Assembly: GCF_013466605.1 (NCBI RefSeq)
Contig: NZ_CP059162.1
Coordinates: 3,348,001-3,412,000 of the forward strand
Length of the DNA: 64,000 bases
From: Pseudomonas chlororaphis subsp. aurantiaca
Lineage (GTDB): Bacteria; Pseudomonadota; Gammaproteobacteria; Pseudomonadales; Pseudomonadaceae
Direction: 5' to 3'
The position numbers and the translations under genes are program-made. Of the stretch, positions 25,817 through 34,220 are shown piece after piece (the stretch's first letter is position 1; each line of letters opens with the position of its first letter). The notes under the pieces were generated by a model, which was not told the DNA's origin, did not search any database, and saw only the letters and a list, made by a program, of their open reading frames with translations.

Positions 25817-26728
25817 TCAGGCCAGCCAGGCCTTGAACTGCTCCTTGCAGTAATCGACGAACAACTGCGCAGGCTTGGTCAGCTGCGCCCGTCTCAGCCA
25901 GCCGGCCACCAGCGCCGAACCGGTGACATCCTCGGCAATCTCCACACAGACTACTTCCTGGCCGTCATAAGTGCTGCTGCCATGGGGCCTGGTCACCAGC
26001 AAGGCAAAGCCGAACCCCTGGCCGACCATGCCGCGTACCATCTCGATCGACGGCGAGCCGAAGACGATATTCGGCGTCAGCTGCAACTCCTCGAAGATGC
26101 TCACGAAGTAGGTGCGGCTGGGTTGCACATCCAGCAGGATCATCGGTTCCAGTACCAGGTCGCGCAGTGACACCTGGGCCTGCCCGACAAAACGGTGCCC
26201 GGCCGGCACCAGGGCATAAGGCCGTTGCGGCGCCATCAGCGCCTCGGTCTCGATGGTGCTGTCCAGGTCGTGCTCGTAGAAGATCGCCAGGTCGAAGCGC
26301 CCGCCGGTCAAACCCTGCACCAGTTCCTGCTGCTCGCCGTCCTGCAGGCGGATCTCCACCCCCGGAAAGCGTTCGCGAAAACCGGCGATCAGCCGTGGCA
26401 GGTAGAGCGGGGCGACCGTCTCGAAACAACCGATATCGATCTGCCCGCACACCACGTCGTTGTCGGCCAGGGCGTTTTGCTCGAACTCGTGGGCCATGCG
26501 CAGCAGTTCCTGGGCCTTGCGGTAGAAACGCGCGCCGCCGGGCGTCAGGGACACGCCCTGGGCGTGATGACGGATCAGCAACTGCACGCCGAAGCTGTCT
26601 TCCAGGCCCTTGACCGCCGTGGAAATCGACGGCTGGGCGATATACAGCTTGCGCGACGCCTCGGCGACGCTGCCACATTCGACGGTGGTGACGAAATACT
26701 TCAATTGACGCAAGGAATAGGACGCCAC
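25817..26728 (-). CDS. LysR-family regulator, probable regulator of the amine operon
   Basis: 303 aa, GTG start. The N-terminal winged helix-turn-helix is clear (LRQLKYFVTTVECGSVAEASRKLYIAQPSISTAVKGLE), followed by the two-lobed effector-binding domain (GQIDIGCFETVAPLYLPRLI and onward). It is convergent with the operon's last gene instead of divergent from the first. Control of the operon is therefore plausible by proximity but less certain than usual; it could also act on the divergent chitin-related genes. Confidence 0.87.
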   Translation of the reverse strand: MASYSLRQLKYFVTTVECGSVAEASRKLYIAQPSISTAVKGLEDSFGVQLLIRHHAQGVSLTPGGARFYRKAQELLRMAHEFEQNALADNDVVCGQIDIGCFETVAPLYLPRLIAGFRERFPGVEIRLQDGEQQELVQGLTGGRFDLAIFYEHDLDSTIETEALMAPQRPYALVPAGHRFVGQAQVSLRDLVLEPMILLDVQPSRTYFVSIFEELQLTPNIVFGSPSIEMVRGMVGQGFGFALLVTRPHGSSTYDGQEVVCVEIAEDVTGSALVAGWLRRAQLTKPAQLFVDYCKEQFKAWLA

Positions 26729-26923
26729 AGTGCACCTCTGGCCGATGGTTTTGCTCCCACGATACCCGCTCCGCGGGCTGGCACTGCAGCGGATTTTGCT
26801 CGGCAGTGGGCATATTTTCGCTGGGTAGGCGCGCAGTGCCGCAAAGGCTTGCGGGTAGAGGTACGGCTTCCAGGTGCCGCCTGGACATGTAGGACTTTAA
26901 CCCCAAGGTGGGTAGGAGAAATC

Positions 26924-26953
26924 TTGGTGTACTGGTTATACATCCAGTATTTT
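26924..26953 (+). promoter_or_regulatory. Promoter with a LexA-like palindrome in its spacer, upstream of the LPMO gene
   Basis: TTGGTG (26924-26929) and TATTTT (26948-26953) are 18 bases apart and resemble a sigma-70 promoter. The spacer holds a 20-bp inverted repeat (26930-26949) with arms TACTGG/CCAGTA. It looks like an SOS box (CTGT-N8-ACAG) but with G and C at the fourth positions of both halves. The rest of the 352-base gap (26729-27080) between the LysR and LPMO genes shows no gene. Confidence 0.45.
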
Positions 26954-27033
26954 CGAGCGATTCCTCTGCCAGCGTGATGCAGAACGAAAAATGGGCGCGT
27001 GGACAGAAATTCCAGCTCGGTTAATTTGCAGAC

Positions 27034-27054
27034 CTCTCCTTTGGAAAGGGAGAG
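27034..27054 (+). promoter_or_regulatory. Leader hairpin with GGA motifs before the LPMO gene
   Basis: CTCTCC TTT/AAA GGGAGAG can pair with one bulge and exposes TTGGAA at the tip. A second GGA lies in the stem and a third is in the Shine-Dalgarno itself (ATGGAG, just before the ATG at 27081). This spacing resembles leaders bound by RsmA/CsrA. Confidence 0.3.
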
Positions 27055-27080
27055 TTTCTTAAATCAATGGAGCAATAAAC

Positions 27081-27716
27081 ATGAACAAACCACAAACCCA
27101 ATCGCCGCTTCGCCATGGTCGCGTCACCTCCCCAGCCTCCCGCGGCGCAGTCGCCATCGACCTGGGCCTGCTGGGCGGCTGGCAGGTCAATGAGATGGAA
27201 GGCGGCAAGAACTTCCCGGCCCTGGTCGCCGGTCCGTTCCCTGCGCCGTTCGACTCGGACAACCCAAGCGTCGCGCCGCCGGCCGATGGCTTCATCCTCA
27301 GCGGTGGCAAGACCGATGCCCGGGACTGCGTCAACTTCACCGATGAGGAGATGAGCAAGAAGCTCAACCGCGCCTTCACCTGGCCGCTGCTCAACGTCGA
27401 CCCCGGCCAGATCTTCAAGGTGACCTGGCAGTACACCGCACCGCATACCACCCGTGGCTATCGCTGGCTGATCACCAAGGACGGCTGGGATCCGAAACAG
27501 CGCATCACCCGCGCCCAACTGGAGGCCCAACCTTTCGCCGAGGACTTCTATCCGCAGGTGCCTTACTACAGCCATGCCGGCGAATTGAAGGCCAAGGTCG
27601 ATCACCAGGTGAAGCTGCCGGCCAACAAAAAGGGCCGTCATGTGATTGTCCTGATGTGGATCGTGGCCAATACCGGCAACGCCTTCTATCAGGCCTTCGA
27701 CGTCGACTTCAAATAA
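27081..27716 (+). CDS. AA10 lytic polysaccharide monooxygenase/chitin-binding protein without signal peptide
   Basis: 211 aa. HGRVTSPASRG (His at residue 12) is the start of the AA10 domain, where this histidine is normally the exposed N-terminal copper ligand. Later landmarks are FTWPLLNVDPGQIFKVTWQY and VLMWIVANTGNAFYQAFDVD. The 11 residues before the histidine (MNKPQTQSPLR) are polar and are not a signal peptide. Either the histidine is freed by another protease or the protein acts as a chitin binder only. Upstream start codons do not add a signal. GGAG precedes the ATG. It pairs with the GH18 gene 37 bases downstream. Confidence 0.85.
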   Translation: MNKPQTQSPLRHGRVTSPASRGAVAIDLGLLGGWQVNEMEGGKNFPALVAGPFPAPFDSDNPSVAPPADGFILSGGKTDARDCVNFTDEEMSKKLNRAFTWPLLNVDPGQIFKVTWQYTAPHTTRGYRWLITKDGWDPKQRITRAQLEAQPFAEDFYPQVPYYSHAGELKAKVDHQVKLPANKKGRHVIVLMWIVANTGNAFYQAFDVDFK

Positions 27717-27753
27717 GTCTGCGGATCATTCAAACGTTCTGAAGGATTAGAAC

Positions 27754-28812
27754 ATGTCACAGATTGACTTTACCCAACTGAAAACGACGCAGGACGATGC
27801 CGCGTCGCGGATGCCGAGCCTGGATGGCAAGAAAATCCTCATGGGCTACTGGCACAACTGGCCGGCCGGCCCCTCGGACGGCTACCAGCGCGGGCAGTTT
27901 GCCAATATGAACCTGGAGGATGTGCCCCGCGACTACAATGTGCTGGCCGTGGCGTTCATGAAAGGCAGCGGTATTCCGACGTTCAAGCCGTACAACCTGT
28001 CCGATGCCGAGTTTCGTCGCCAGGTGGGCGTGCTGAACAGCCAGGGCAGGGCGGTGCTGATGTCCCTGGGTGGCGCTGACGCTCATATCGCATTGAACCC
28101 GGGCCACGAACAGCCTCTGGCCAATGAAATCATCCGTCTGGTGGAAACCTACGGCTTTGACGGGCTGGACATCGATCTTGAACAGAGCGCGATTGACGCT
28201 GCCAGCAACAAGACCGTCCTGCCTGCCGCGCTGAAGCTGGTCAAGGATCACTATGCTGCCGAGGGCAAGCATTTCATCATCAGCATGGCGCCGGAGTTCC
28301 CCTACCTGACCGCTGCCGGTCGATACGTCGACTACCTCAAGGCGCTGGAGGGCTACTACGACTTCATCGCGCCGCAGTTCTACAACCAGGGCGGCGACGG
28401 CCTCTGGGTTCAGGAGGCCAACAACGGCAAGGGGGCCTGGATTGCCCAGAACAACGAGGCCATGAAAGAGGACTTCCTCTATTACCTGACCGAAAGCCTG
28501 GTGAGTGGTACTCGCGGTTTCACCAGGATTGCGCCTGACAAATTGGTCATTGGCCTGCCCGCCAACGTCGATGCCGCTGCCACCGGGTACGTGGTCAACC
28601 CGACGGCCGTTTCCAATGCGTTCAAGCGCCTCCATGCCAAAGGGCTGTCGATCAAGGGCCTGATGACCTGGTCGGTCAACTGGGACAACGGGTTCAACAA
28701 GGACCACGTGCCCTACAACCAGGAATTCAGCCGGCGCTACGGGCCGTTGATCAGCGGTGGCAAGCAGTCCCCGTCAACGCAGGATGAGCCCCTCCCGCAG
28801 ACCGCCCACTAA
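27754..28812 (+). CDS. GH18 chitinase without signal peptide
   Basis: 352 aa. The GH18 barrel shows KILMGYWHNW (strand 1), VLMSLGGADAH (strand 3), FDGLDIDLEQ with the DxxDxDxE catalytic motif (Glu near residue 145), MAPEFPYL and FIAPQFYNQ (strand 6), and MTWSVNWDN (strand 8). It is a single catalytic domain with no carbohydrate-binding module and no signal peptide. The same is true of P. aeruginosa ChiC, which leaves the cell by an unusual route. With the LPMO it forms a chitin-degrading pair suited to insect or fungal hosts. A terminator follows. Confidence 0.92.
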   Translation: MSQIDFTQLKTTQDDAASRMPSLDGKKILMGYWHNWPAGPSDGYQRGQFANMNLEDVPRDYNVLAVAFMKGSGIPTFKPYNLSDAEFRRQVGVLNSQGRAVLMSLGGADAHIALNPGHEQPLANEIIRLVETYGFDGLDIDLEQSAIDAASNKTVLPAALKLVKDHYAAEGKHFIISMAPEFPYLTAAGRYVDYLKALEGYYDFIAPQFYNQGGDGLWVQEANNGKGAWIAQNNEAMKEDFLYYLTESLVSGTRGFTRIAPDKLVIGLPANVDAAATGYVVNPTAVSNAFKRLHAKGLSIKGLMTWSVNWDNGFNKDHVPYNQEFSRRYGPLISGGKQSPSTQDEPLPQTAH

Positions 28813-28895
28813 CACTCGATCAAGGAGACATCCGGCAGACGTGCCTGATGCTCCAACAGCCAAGCCTGTTGACTGATCGATGAGGGCAAGCAATG

Positions 28896-28928
28896 AAAAT
28901 CCGATGTCGGAAGGCATCGGATTTTTTT
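28896..28928 (+). terminator. Rho-independent terminator after the chitinase gene
   Basis: Perfect 11-bp stem (AAAATCCGATG/CATCGGATTTT), 8-base loop, then a run of T on the plus strand; 84 bases after the chitinase stop. Confidence 0.9.
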
Positions 28929-28933
28929 GCAGA

Positions 28934-29059
28934 TAAGACCTTCAGGCTTTCGAGATGGGTGCCGTCCACCAGGTCCTGGCGCAGGGGCGCAGAGTGGACG
29001 GGCCATTGCAGCTGCTGCGCATCAGTGCCGGCGACAGGCTTGCCTGGGCGTTCAACTGA
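28934..29059 (+). pseudogene. Short coding-like remnant (C-terminal fragment of an unknown protein)
   Basis: Between the chitinase terminator and the LuxR gene a plus-strand frame runs from a TAA at 28934 to a TGA at 29057-29059. It includes an ATG at 28955 (34 codons) and ends GDRLAWAFN. Codon choice looks like real Pseudomonas coding sequence, but no start signal or full domain is present. It overlaps the LuxR 3' end by 8 bases. It may be the tail of a lost gene; I do not recognise it. Confidence 0.25.
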
Positions 29060-29624
29060 TGAAGATGATCTTCGACACCAGCTCTGCACTGTTCTTGGCC
29101 TGAAGCTTCTTCATCAGCCGGGCGCGGTGGACTTCCACGGTGCGGTGGGAAATGCCCAGCTTGCGCGCCACTTCCTTGCAGGTCAGGCCATTGACAATAT
29201 GCAGCGAGATCTCCCGTTCGCGCGGGGTCAACTGGATCATCGGCGCCGGCTGGCGGTCCAGGCTCTCGAAATGCCAGACCATCAGCTTGAAGGGATCCTC
29301 GACCGTCAGGGAAAAACCGTGGGCGCGGGCCCAGAACACCTCGCCGTTGCGATGCTGCATGAAGCGCTCGTCGGAGTAGAAGGCGCCGGGCCCGTTGCGC
29401 AACCAGTGCTCACTGCGTTCGCCGATGCTCTGGTAGTCGGCCTGGGAGGGGTACAACAACAGGGTCAGGTGGCCCTGCAAGTGTTCGCGTTCGTAGCCGA
29501 ACAGGCGAACGAAGGCCTGGTTGCAGTCGAGCATCCGGCGATGCCCGGTGATCATCTGCGGTGCGGGGGAAACCTGGAAGGCCAGGCGCTCGAGGTCCTG
29601 GAATTGCTGGGCGTATAGGGTCAT
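29052..29624 (-). CDS. PAS-LuxR transcriptional regulator
   Basis: 190 aa. Residues about 10-115 look like a PAS domain (LFGYEREHLQGH, MQHRNGEVFWARAHG). The C-terminus is a LuxR/GerE helix-turn-helix (LTPREREISLHIVNGLTCKE, then LGISHRTVEVHRARLMKKL). There is no receiver, so it senses a ligand or redox state through PAS. It is divergent from the thiolase/acyl-CoA synthetase operon and probably controls it. Confidence 0.88.
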   Translation of the reverse strand: MTLYAQQFQDLERLAFQVSPAPQMITGHRRMLDCNQAFVRLFGYEREHLQGHLTLLLYPSQADYQSIGERSEHWLRNGPGAFYSDERFMQHRNGEVFWARAHGFSLTVEDPFKLMVWHFESLDRQPAPMIQLTPREREISLHIVNGLTCKEVARKLGISHRTVEVHRARLMKKLQAKNSAELVSKIIFIS

Positions 29625-29671
29625 CAGGCATCCTGCCTCGGGTTTATCGGCGCGTCCCTTTTTTTGGGGGG

Positions 29672-29709
29672 TACGTACTACTTACTGCCGTACGTAGTTG
29701 CCCCAACTA
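29672..29709. promoter_or_regulatory. Candidate LuxR operator region
   Basis: Two copies of the palindrome TACGTA (29672-29677, 29691-29696) are followed by TAGTTG-CCC-CAACTA (29695-29709), all in the 149-base gap between the divergent LuxR and thiolase genes. Likely regulator-binding sites; not matched to a known consensus. Confidence 0.4.
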
Positions 29710-29773
29710 GCGTGTGATTCGGGTGCTGAATCATTGTATGGAATACCCGCTTCAAGGACAGAAGAAAATCACC

Positions 29774-30952
29774 ATGACTCACGATTCCGTATCCATCGTC
29801 GCTGCCGCCCATAGTCCTTTTGGTCGTCTGGACGGCCTGAACCTCGAGGACCTGATCGTCCAGGTTACCCGCGAGGCCCTGGCAGACGCTGAGATCGATG
29901 CCGCACAAATCGACGCGCTGTTTCTCGGGCACTTCAACTCCGGCCTGGTAGCGGATGGTTTCCCAGCCTCGTTGATGCTCCAGGCCGACCCGCAACTGCG
30001 CTTCAAGCCCGCCACCCGCTGCGAGAACGCCTGCGCCTCCGGTTCGGCGGCGATCCAGGCCGGGATCCACGCGATCCGCAGCGGCGCCGCCGAGCTGGTG
30101 CTGGTGGTCGGCGCGGAGAAAATGACCGGCAACAGCACCGTCGAAGTCACCCGCGCCCTGGCCGGCGCCGGCTACCAGAACGCTCTCCAGGAGGCCGGCC
30201 TGAGCTTCGCCCAGCTGTTTGGCCAGGTGGCGCAGCAGTACGCCGACCGCTACCACAGCCCAATGGCCTCGATGGCCATGATCGCGGTGAAGAACCACGC
30301 CAATGCCATGGCCAACCCCCTGGCGCAGATGCACCGGGTGATGGACTTTGAACACTGCAACAACGTTTCCCAGGGCAACCCGCTGATCGCACCGCCACTG
30401 CGCCTGACCGACTGCTCGCTGATCAGTGACGGTGCGGCGGCGATCATCCTGGCCTCGCCGCAGCGCGCCCGTTCGATGCGACGCCAGGTGGCGATCCGTG
30501 CCATGACCCAGGTGAACGACTTCCTGCCCTTGTCGCGCCGCGACGTGCTGGCCTTCGAGGGGCCGAAACGGGCGATCCACGGGGCCCTGCGCCAGGCTGG
30601 CGTGACCCTGGGCGATCTGAGTTTCGCCGAGGTACACGACTGCTTCACCATCGCCGAACTGCTGATCTACGAAGCCATGGGCCTGGCGCCCAGGGGCGAG
30701 GGGCACCGGGCCCTCGACGACGGCACCGTGCGCCAGGGCGGACGCCTGCCGGTGAACCTGTCCGGCGGGCTCAAGGCCAAGGGGCATCCGGTGGGGGCCA
30801 CCGGGGTATCGATGCATGCCCTGGGCTTTGCCCAACTGATCGGCAAACCCATCGGCCTGGGTGTGCCCGGTGCCGAGTTCGGCTTGCTGTTCAACATGGG
30901 CGGCATGGCGGTGGCCAACTACGCCAGCGTCCTGCAAGCGGTCAAGGTCTGA
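29774..30952 (+). CDS. Thiolase-family enzyme (acetyl-CoA acetyltransferase-like)
   Basis: 392 aa. The nucleophile Cys lies in RCENACASGSAAIQ near residue 88, VHDCFTIAE occupies the position of the SCP2/thiolase NEAF motif, and the C-terminal GGLKAKGHPVGATG carries the catalytic His. The second catalytic Cys near the end (CxG) is not evident: the tail reads GAEFGLLFNMGGMAV. That is typical of SCP-x-like and DitF-type thiolases, not biosynthetic ones. It probably cleaves or condenses an unusual acyl-CoA. The start at 29774 was chosen as the domain begins there. The next gene starts 2 bases after the stop. Confidence 0.85.
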   Translation: MTHDSVSIVAAAHSPFGRLDGLNLEDLIVQVTREALADAEIDAAQIDALFLGHFNSGLVADGFPASLMLQADPQLRFKPATRCENACASGSAAIQAGIHAIRSGAAELVLVVGAEKMTGNSTVEVTRALAGAGYQNALQEAGLSFAQLFGQVAQQYADRYHSPMASMAMIAVKNHANAMANPLAQMHRVMDFEHCNNVSQGNPLIAPPLRLTDCSLISDGAAAIILASPQRARSMRRQVAIRAMTQVNDFLPLSRRDVLAFEGPKRAIHGALRQAGVTLGDLSFAEVHDCFTIAELLIYEAMGLAPRGEGHRALDDGTVRQGGRLPVNLSGGLKAKGHPVGATGVSMHALGFAQLIGKPIGLGVPGAEFGLLFNMGGMAVANYASVLQAVKV

Positions 30953-30954
30953 GG

Positions 30955-32496
30955 ATGAACATCGCCCATTGGCTGCGCGATGCGGCCGAGCGCTGGCCTC
31001 GGCGGCCGGCTCTGTTCGAGGGGCGCCGCCAGGTCGCCGACTACCAGGCGTTTGCCGCGCAGGCCCGGGCCCGCGCGCTGCAACTGCGCCACGCGCACGG
31101 CATTGTGCCTGGCGACCGGGTGGCGCTGCTGATGCAGAACAGCTGCGGTTATCTCGAACTGTTGTATGCCATCTGGTGGAGCGGGGCGGTGGCGGTTCCG
31201 ATCAACAGCAAACTGCACACCCTGGAGGCCACCTGGATTGCCGGCAATGCCGGGGTCCGACTGATCTATACCGATGAGGGTCAGAGCTTCGACGCCGCGA
31301 CCCTGCCGGCCGGCTGCCGCGAACTGGCCGCGCCGGGGCTGGCCGTGCAAGGCCGGGCGCCGGGCGATGAGCTGGTGGAGCCGCACCTGCGGGAGGACAC
31401 CGACCTGGCCTGGCTGTTCTACACCTCCGGCACCACCGGGCGCCCCAAGGGCGTGATGCTGTCCCATGGCAATCTGATCGCCATGTCCTTGTGCTATCCG
31501 CTGGACGTGGATCCGGTGGCCGGCGATGACGCAGTGGTCTATGCCGCGCCGATGTCTCACGGCGCCGGTCTGTACAACTTCATCCATGTGCGCTGTGGCG
31601 CCCGGCATGTGGTGCCGGCATCCCGGGGGTTCCAGGCGGCGGAGTTGTTCGAGCTGGCGCAGGCGCTGAGCCAGGTCAGCCTGTTTGCCGCGCCGACCAT
31701 GGTCAAGCGCATGGTGGAGCAGGCCCGGCAGCAGGGCTATTGCGGCGAAGGAATCAAGACCATCGTCTGTGGCGGGGCGCCGATGTACCTGGCCGACCTC
31801 GCCCAGGCCCTGGACACCTTCGGCCCGCGCCTGGTGCAGATCTACGGCCAGGGCGAATGCCCGATGACCATCAGCGCCCTGTCCCGGGAGGCGATTGCCG
31901 ACCGCGAGCATGCCGACTGGCCGGCCATTGCCGCCTCGGTAGGGCGCGCCCACGCCTGTGTCGAGGTGCGGGTGGTGGATACTACCGGCCAACCCCTGGC
32001 CCCCGGCGAACCTGGGGTGATCGCCGTGCGCGGGGCAGTGGTGATGCAGGGGTACTGGGGCAATCCGCAAGCCACCCAGGAGGCCCTGGTGGACGGCTGG
32101 CTGCTCACCGGCGACATCGGTTTCCTGAACGAGCGGGGTTACCTGACCCTGACCGATCGCAGCAAGGATGTGATCATCTCCGGCGGTAGCAACATCTACC
32201 CGCGGGAAGTCGAGGAAGTACTGATCCAGCACCCCGAGGTGTTCGATGTTTGCGTGGTGGGGGAGGCCGACGCCCTGTGGGGCGAGTCGGTGGTGGCCTT
32301 CGTGGTCCTGCGCACGCCCGGCAGCCTCGATGCGCAGGCGCTCAACCAGTGGTTCCTGGCGCGCATGGCCTCGTTCAAGAAGCCGAAGAAGTACCTGTTT
32401 TGCGCCGAGCTGCCGAAAAACAGCTATGGCAAGATTCTCAAGACCCGGTTGCGCCAGTGGTTGCAGGACCCCACGGGGCCCTTGAACAACCTCTGA
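30955..32496 (+). CDS. Acyl-CoA synthetase (AMP-forming)
   Basis: 513 aa of the ANL superfamily. The P-loop-like motif is LFYTSGTTGRPKGVMLSHGN near 158, followed by YGQGECPMTI (A5), GWLLTGDIGFLNERGYLTLTD (A7) with the ribose-binding Asp, and the hinge DRSKDVIISGGSNIYPREVE (A8). The A10 lysine is in KNSYGKILKTRLR. It activates a carboxylic acid as its CoA thioester, which the thiolase can then use. The specific acid is unknown; the A5 motif is YGQGE where long-chain enzymes usually have YGxTE. Confidence 0.9.
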   Translation: MNIAHWLRDAAERWPRRPALFEGRRQVADYQAFAAQARARALQLRHAHGIVPGDRVALLMQNSCGYLELLYAIWWSGAVAVPINSKLHTLEATWIAGNAGVRLIYTDEGQSFDAATLPAGCRELAAPGLAVQGRAPGDELVEPHLREDTDLAWLFYTSGTTGRPKGVMLSHGNLIAMSLCYPLDVDPVAGDDAVVYAAPMSHGAGLYNFIHVRCGARHVVPASRGFQAAELFELAQALSQVSLFAAPTMVKRMVEQARQQGYCGEGIKTIVCGGAPMYLADLAQALDTFGPRLVQIYGQGECPMTISALSREAIADREHADWPAIAASVGRAHACVEVRVVDTTGQPLAPGEPGVIAVRGAVVMQGYWGNPQATQEALVDGWLLTGDIGFLNERGYLTLTDRSKDVIISGGSNIYPREVEEVLIQHPEVFDVCVVGEADALWGESVVAFVVLRTPGSLDAQALNQWFLARMASFKKPKKYLFCAELPKNSYGKILKTRLRQWLQDPTGPLNNL

Positions 32497-32539
32497 GGCG
32501 CTGCATTTCATGGATAACACGACGACAGGAGTCCCCGAC

Positions 32540-33880
32540 ATGGATGTGTCACCTTCCAACTTCCAGCGCCAGCGGCGCCGAGCCTTCATCGGCGCCACTT
32601 CCGGCCACTTGATCGAGTGGTACGACTATGGCGTCTACGGTTTCCTGGCCCTGTATATAGGCAAAGCCTTCTTCGTCTCTGACGATCCCACCAGCAGCCT
32701 TCTGGCGAGCTTCGCGGCCTTTGCCCTGAGCTTCTTCATCCGGCCCCTGGGCGGCCTGTTCTTCGGTCCCCTGGCCGACAAGATCGGCCGACGCAAGACC
32801 CTGATCACGGTGCTGGTGATGATGGCCGGCTCCACCTGCCTGCTGGGCCTGTTGCCGACCTACGCCAGCATCGGCATCGCTGCGCCGGTGATCCTGGTGC
32901 TGATTCGCTGTGTGCAGGGTTTCTCCGCCGGTGGCGAGATCGGCACTATCACCAGTTTCATTTCCGAATACGCTGGCCCCGGGCGCCGAGGTTTCGCCAC
33001 CTGCTGGCTGATGGTCACCGCGGTGCTCGGCCTGCTCCTGGGCGGCGCTGTGGCCAATGGCATGACCTGGGCCCTGGGCGCCGAGCTGATGCAGGATTGG
33101 GGCTGGCGGATCCCGTTCCTGATCGCCGGTCCCCTGGGTTTCATCTCGCTGTATATCCGCCTGAAGCTGGAAGACAGCCCGGAGTTCCTCGCCCTGGTAG
33201 AGGCCGGGCAGACCTCCAAGGCGCCGCTGCGCGAGGTCTGGCAGTGGAAGCGCTCGATCGCCCTGGTGTTCTTCATCATTACCTTGCACAGCTCGATCTT
33301 CTACCTGGTGCTGACCTTCGCCTCGACCTACATGTCCAACACCCTCAAGTTCGACAGCGGCACTACCTTGCTCTATGTCTTCGTCGCCAGCCTCTCGGCG
33401 GCGGTGGTCATGCCCTTCGGTGGCGCCTTCACCGATCGCTACGGGCGCAAGCCGTTCCTGATGGTGATCGGTACCCTGGCGACCCTGGCCATGTACTGGT
33501 TCTTCAAGACAGCGCCCAACGCCACTCCGGCCACCCTGTTCTGGCCGCTGATGGCCGTGGCGATCCTGTTCGGGCTCTACGCGTCCTCGACCTACGCGCT
33601 GATGAGCGAGCTGCTGCCGACCCGCATCCGCTCCACCGGCATCGCCGTGGCCTACAACATCCCGGTGGCGGTGTTCGGCGGCAGCGCGCCGCTGATTTCC
33701 ACCTGGCTGATCAAGCTCACTGGCGACATCACCGCGCCCTGGTACTTCTACGTGGCGACCGGAGTCGCGTCGCTGCTGGCCCTGGTAGTGCTGCGCAAGG
33801 AGGACTTCGTCGCCTGTACCCACGACGCCCGGCACCAGGGCCGCGGGGCTGCGCAACTCCTGGTCAATCCGCAAGCTTGA
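32540..33880 (+). CDS. MHS-family metabolite:H+ symporter
   Basis: 446 aa with 12 membrane segments. The MHS signature near the start (GHLIEWYDYGVYGFLA) and the GPLADKIGRRKTL loop between segments 2 and 3 place it with ProP, KgtP and ShiA. AGGAG lies 8 bases before the ATG at 32540, so this start is preferred over the ATG at 32510. It probably imports the acid that the synthetase activates. Confidence 0.9.
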   Translation: MDVSPSNFQRQRRRAFIGATSGHLIEWYDYGVYGFLALYIGKAFFVSDDPTSSLLASFAAFALSFFIRPLGGLFFGPLADKIGRRKTLITVLVMMAGSTCLLGLLPTYASIGIAAPVILVLIRCVQGFSAGGEIGTITSFISEYAGPGRRGFATCWLMVTAVLGLLLGGAVANGMTWALGAELMQDWGWRIPFLIAGPLGFISLYIRLKLEDSPEFLALVEAGQTSKAPLREVWQWKRSIALVFFIITLHSSIFYLVLTFASTYMSNTLKFDSGTTLLYVFVASLSAAVVMPFGGAFTDRYGRKPFLMVIGTLATLAMYWFFKTAPNATPATLFWPLMAVAILFGLYASSTYALMSELLPTRIRSTGIAVAYNIPVAVFGGSAPLISTWLIKLTGDITAPWYFYVATGVASLLALVVLRKEDFVACTHDARHQGRGAAQLLVNPQA

Positions 33881-33957
33881 GCCCACCTGTCGGTACCGGC
33901 CCCGGCTGACTGGCGCCACCCGGCCGCGCGTCGCGGCCTGGCGGCCAGGACGTCGGT

Positions 33958-34149
33958 ATGGGGCAGTGGTGGGCAATGGCATCGGGCGGGTCGAACAAGC
34001 GCATAGCTGCAACGCTCGGTGTCAGCCCGGAAACAGGAAAGTCCCGCGAGCGGCCAGTGAGGACGGGCCCCTTTTGCCTATGGCAGACGATCCAGTTTAT
34101 GGATCAAAGGCTGTCCGGGTCTCTGAAAAACATTTTGACTAGGCTCTAG
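33958..34149 (+). pseudogene. Decayed helix-turn-helix (LuxR-type) gene fragment
   Basis: In the 340-base gap before the transposase genes a short frame contains MASGGSNKRIAATLGVSPET, which looks like the DNA-binding helix of a LuxR/MalT-type regulator. The sequence after it no longer resembles the family. There is no effector domain and no clear start. It is best read as the remains of a regulator gene destroyed near the IS insertion. The rest of 33881-34158 shows no gene. Confidence 0.4.
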
Positions 34150-34158
34150 AACAATATT

Positions 34159-34185
34159 TGAATCGCCCCGGGTTTCGTAGACACC
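34159..34185 (+). repeat. Left inverted repeat of the IS3 element
   Basis: 27 bp; the first 13 and last 8 bases are identical to the complement of the right end. Confidence 0.88.
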
Positions 34186-34220
34186 TCTTTGCCTTAAACT
34201 GAGGCCAATCAGGAGGTGCC

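Noticed and set aside
26930..26949. A certain LexA (SOS) box
   Set aside because: Both half-sites have CTGG/CCAG instead of CTGT/ACAG; kept only as a hypothesis.
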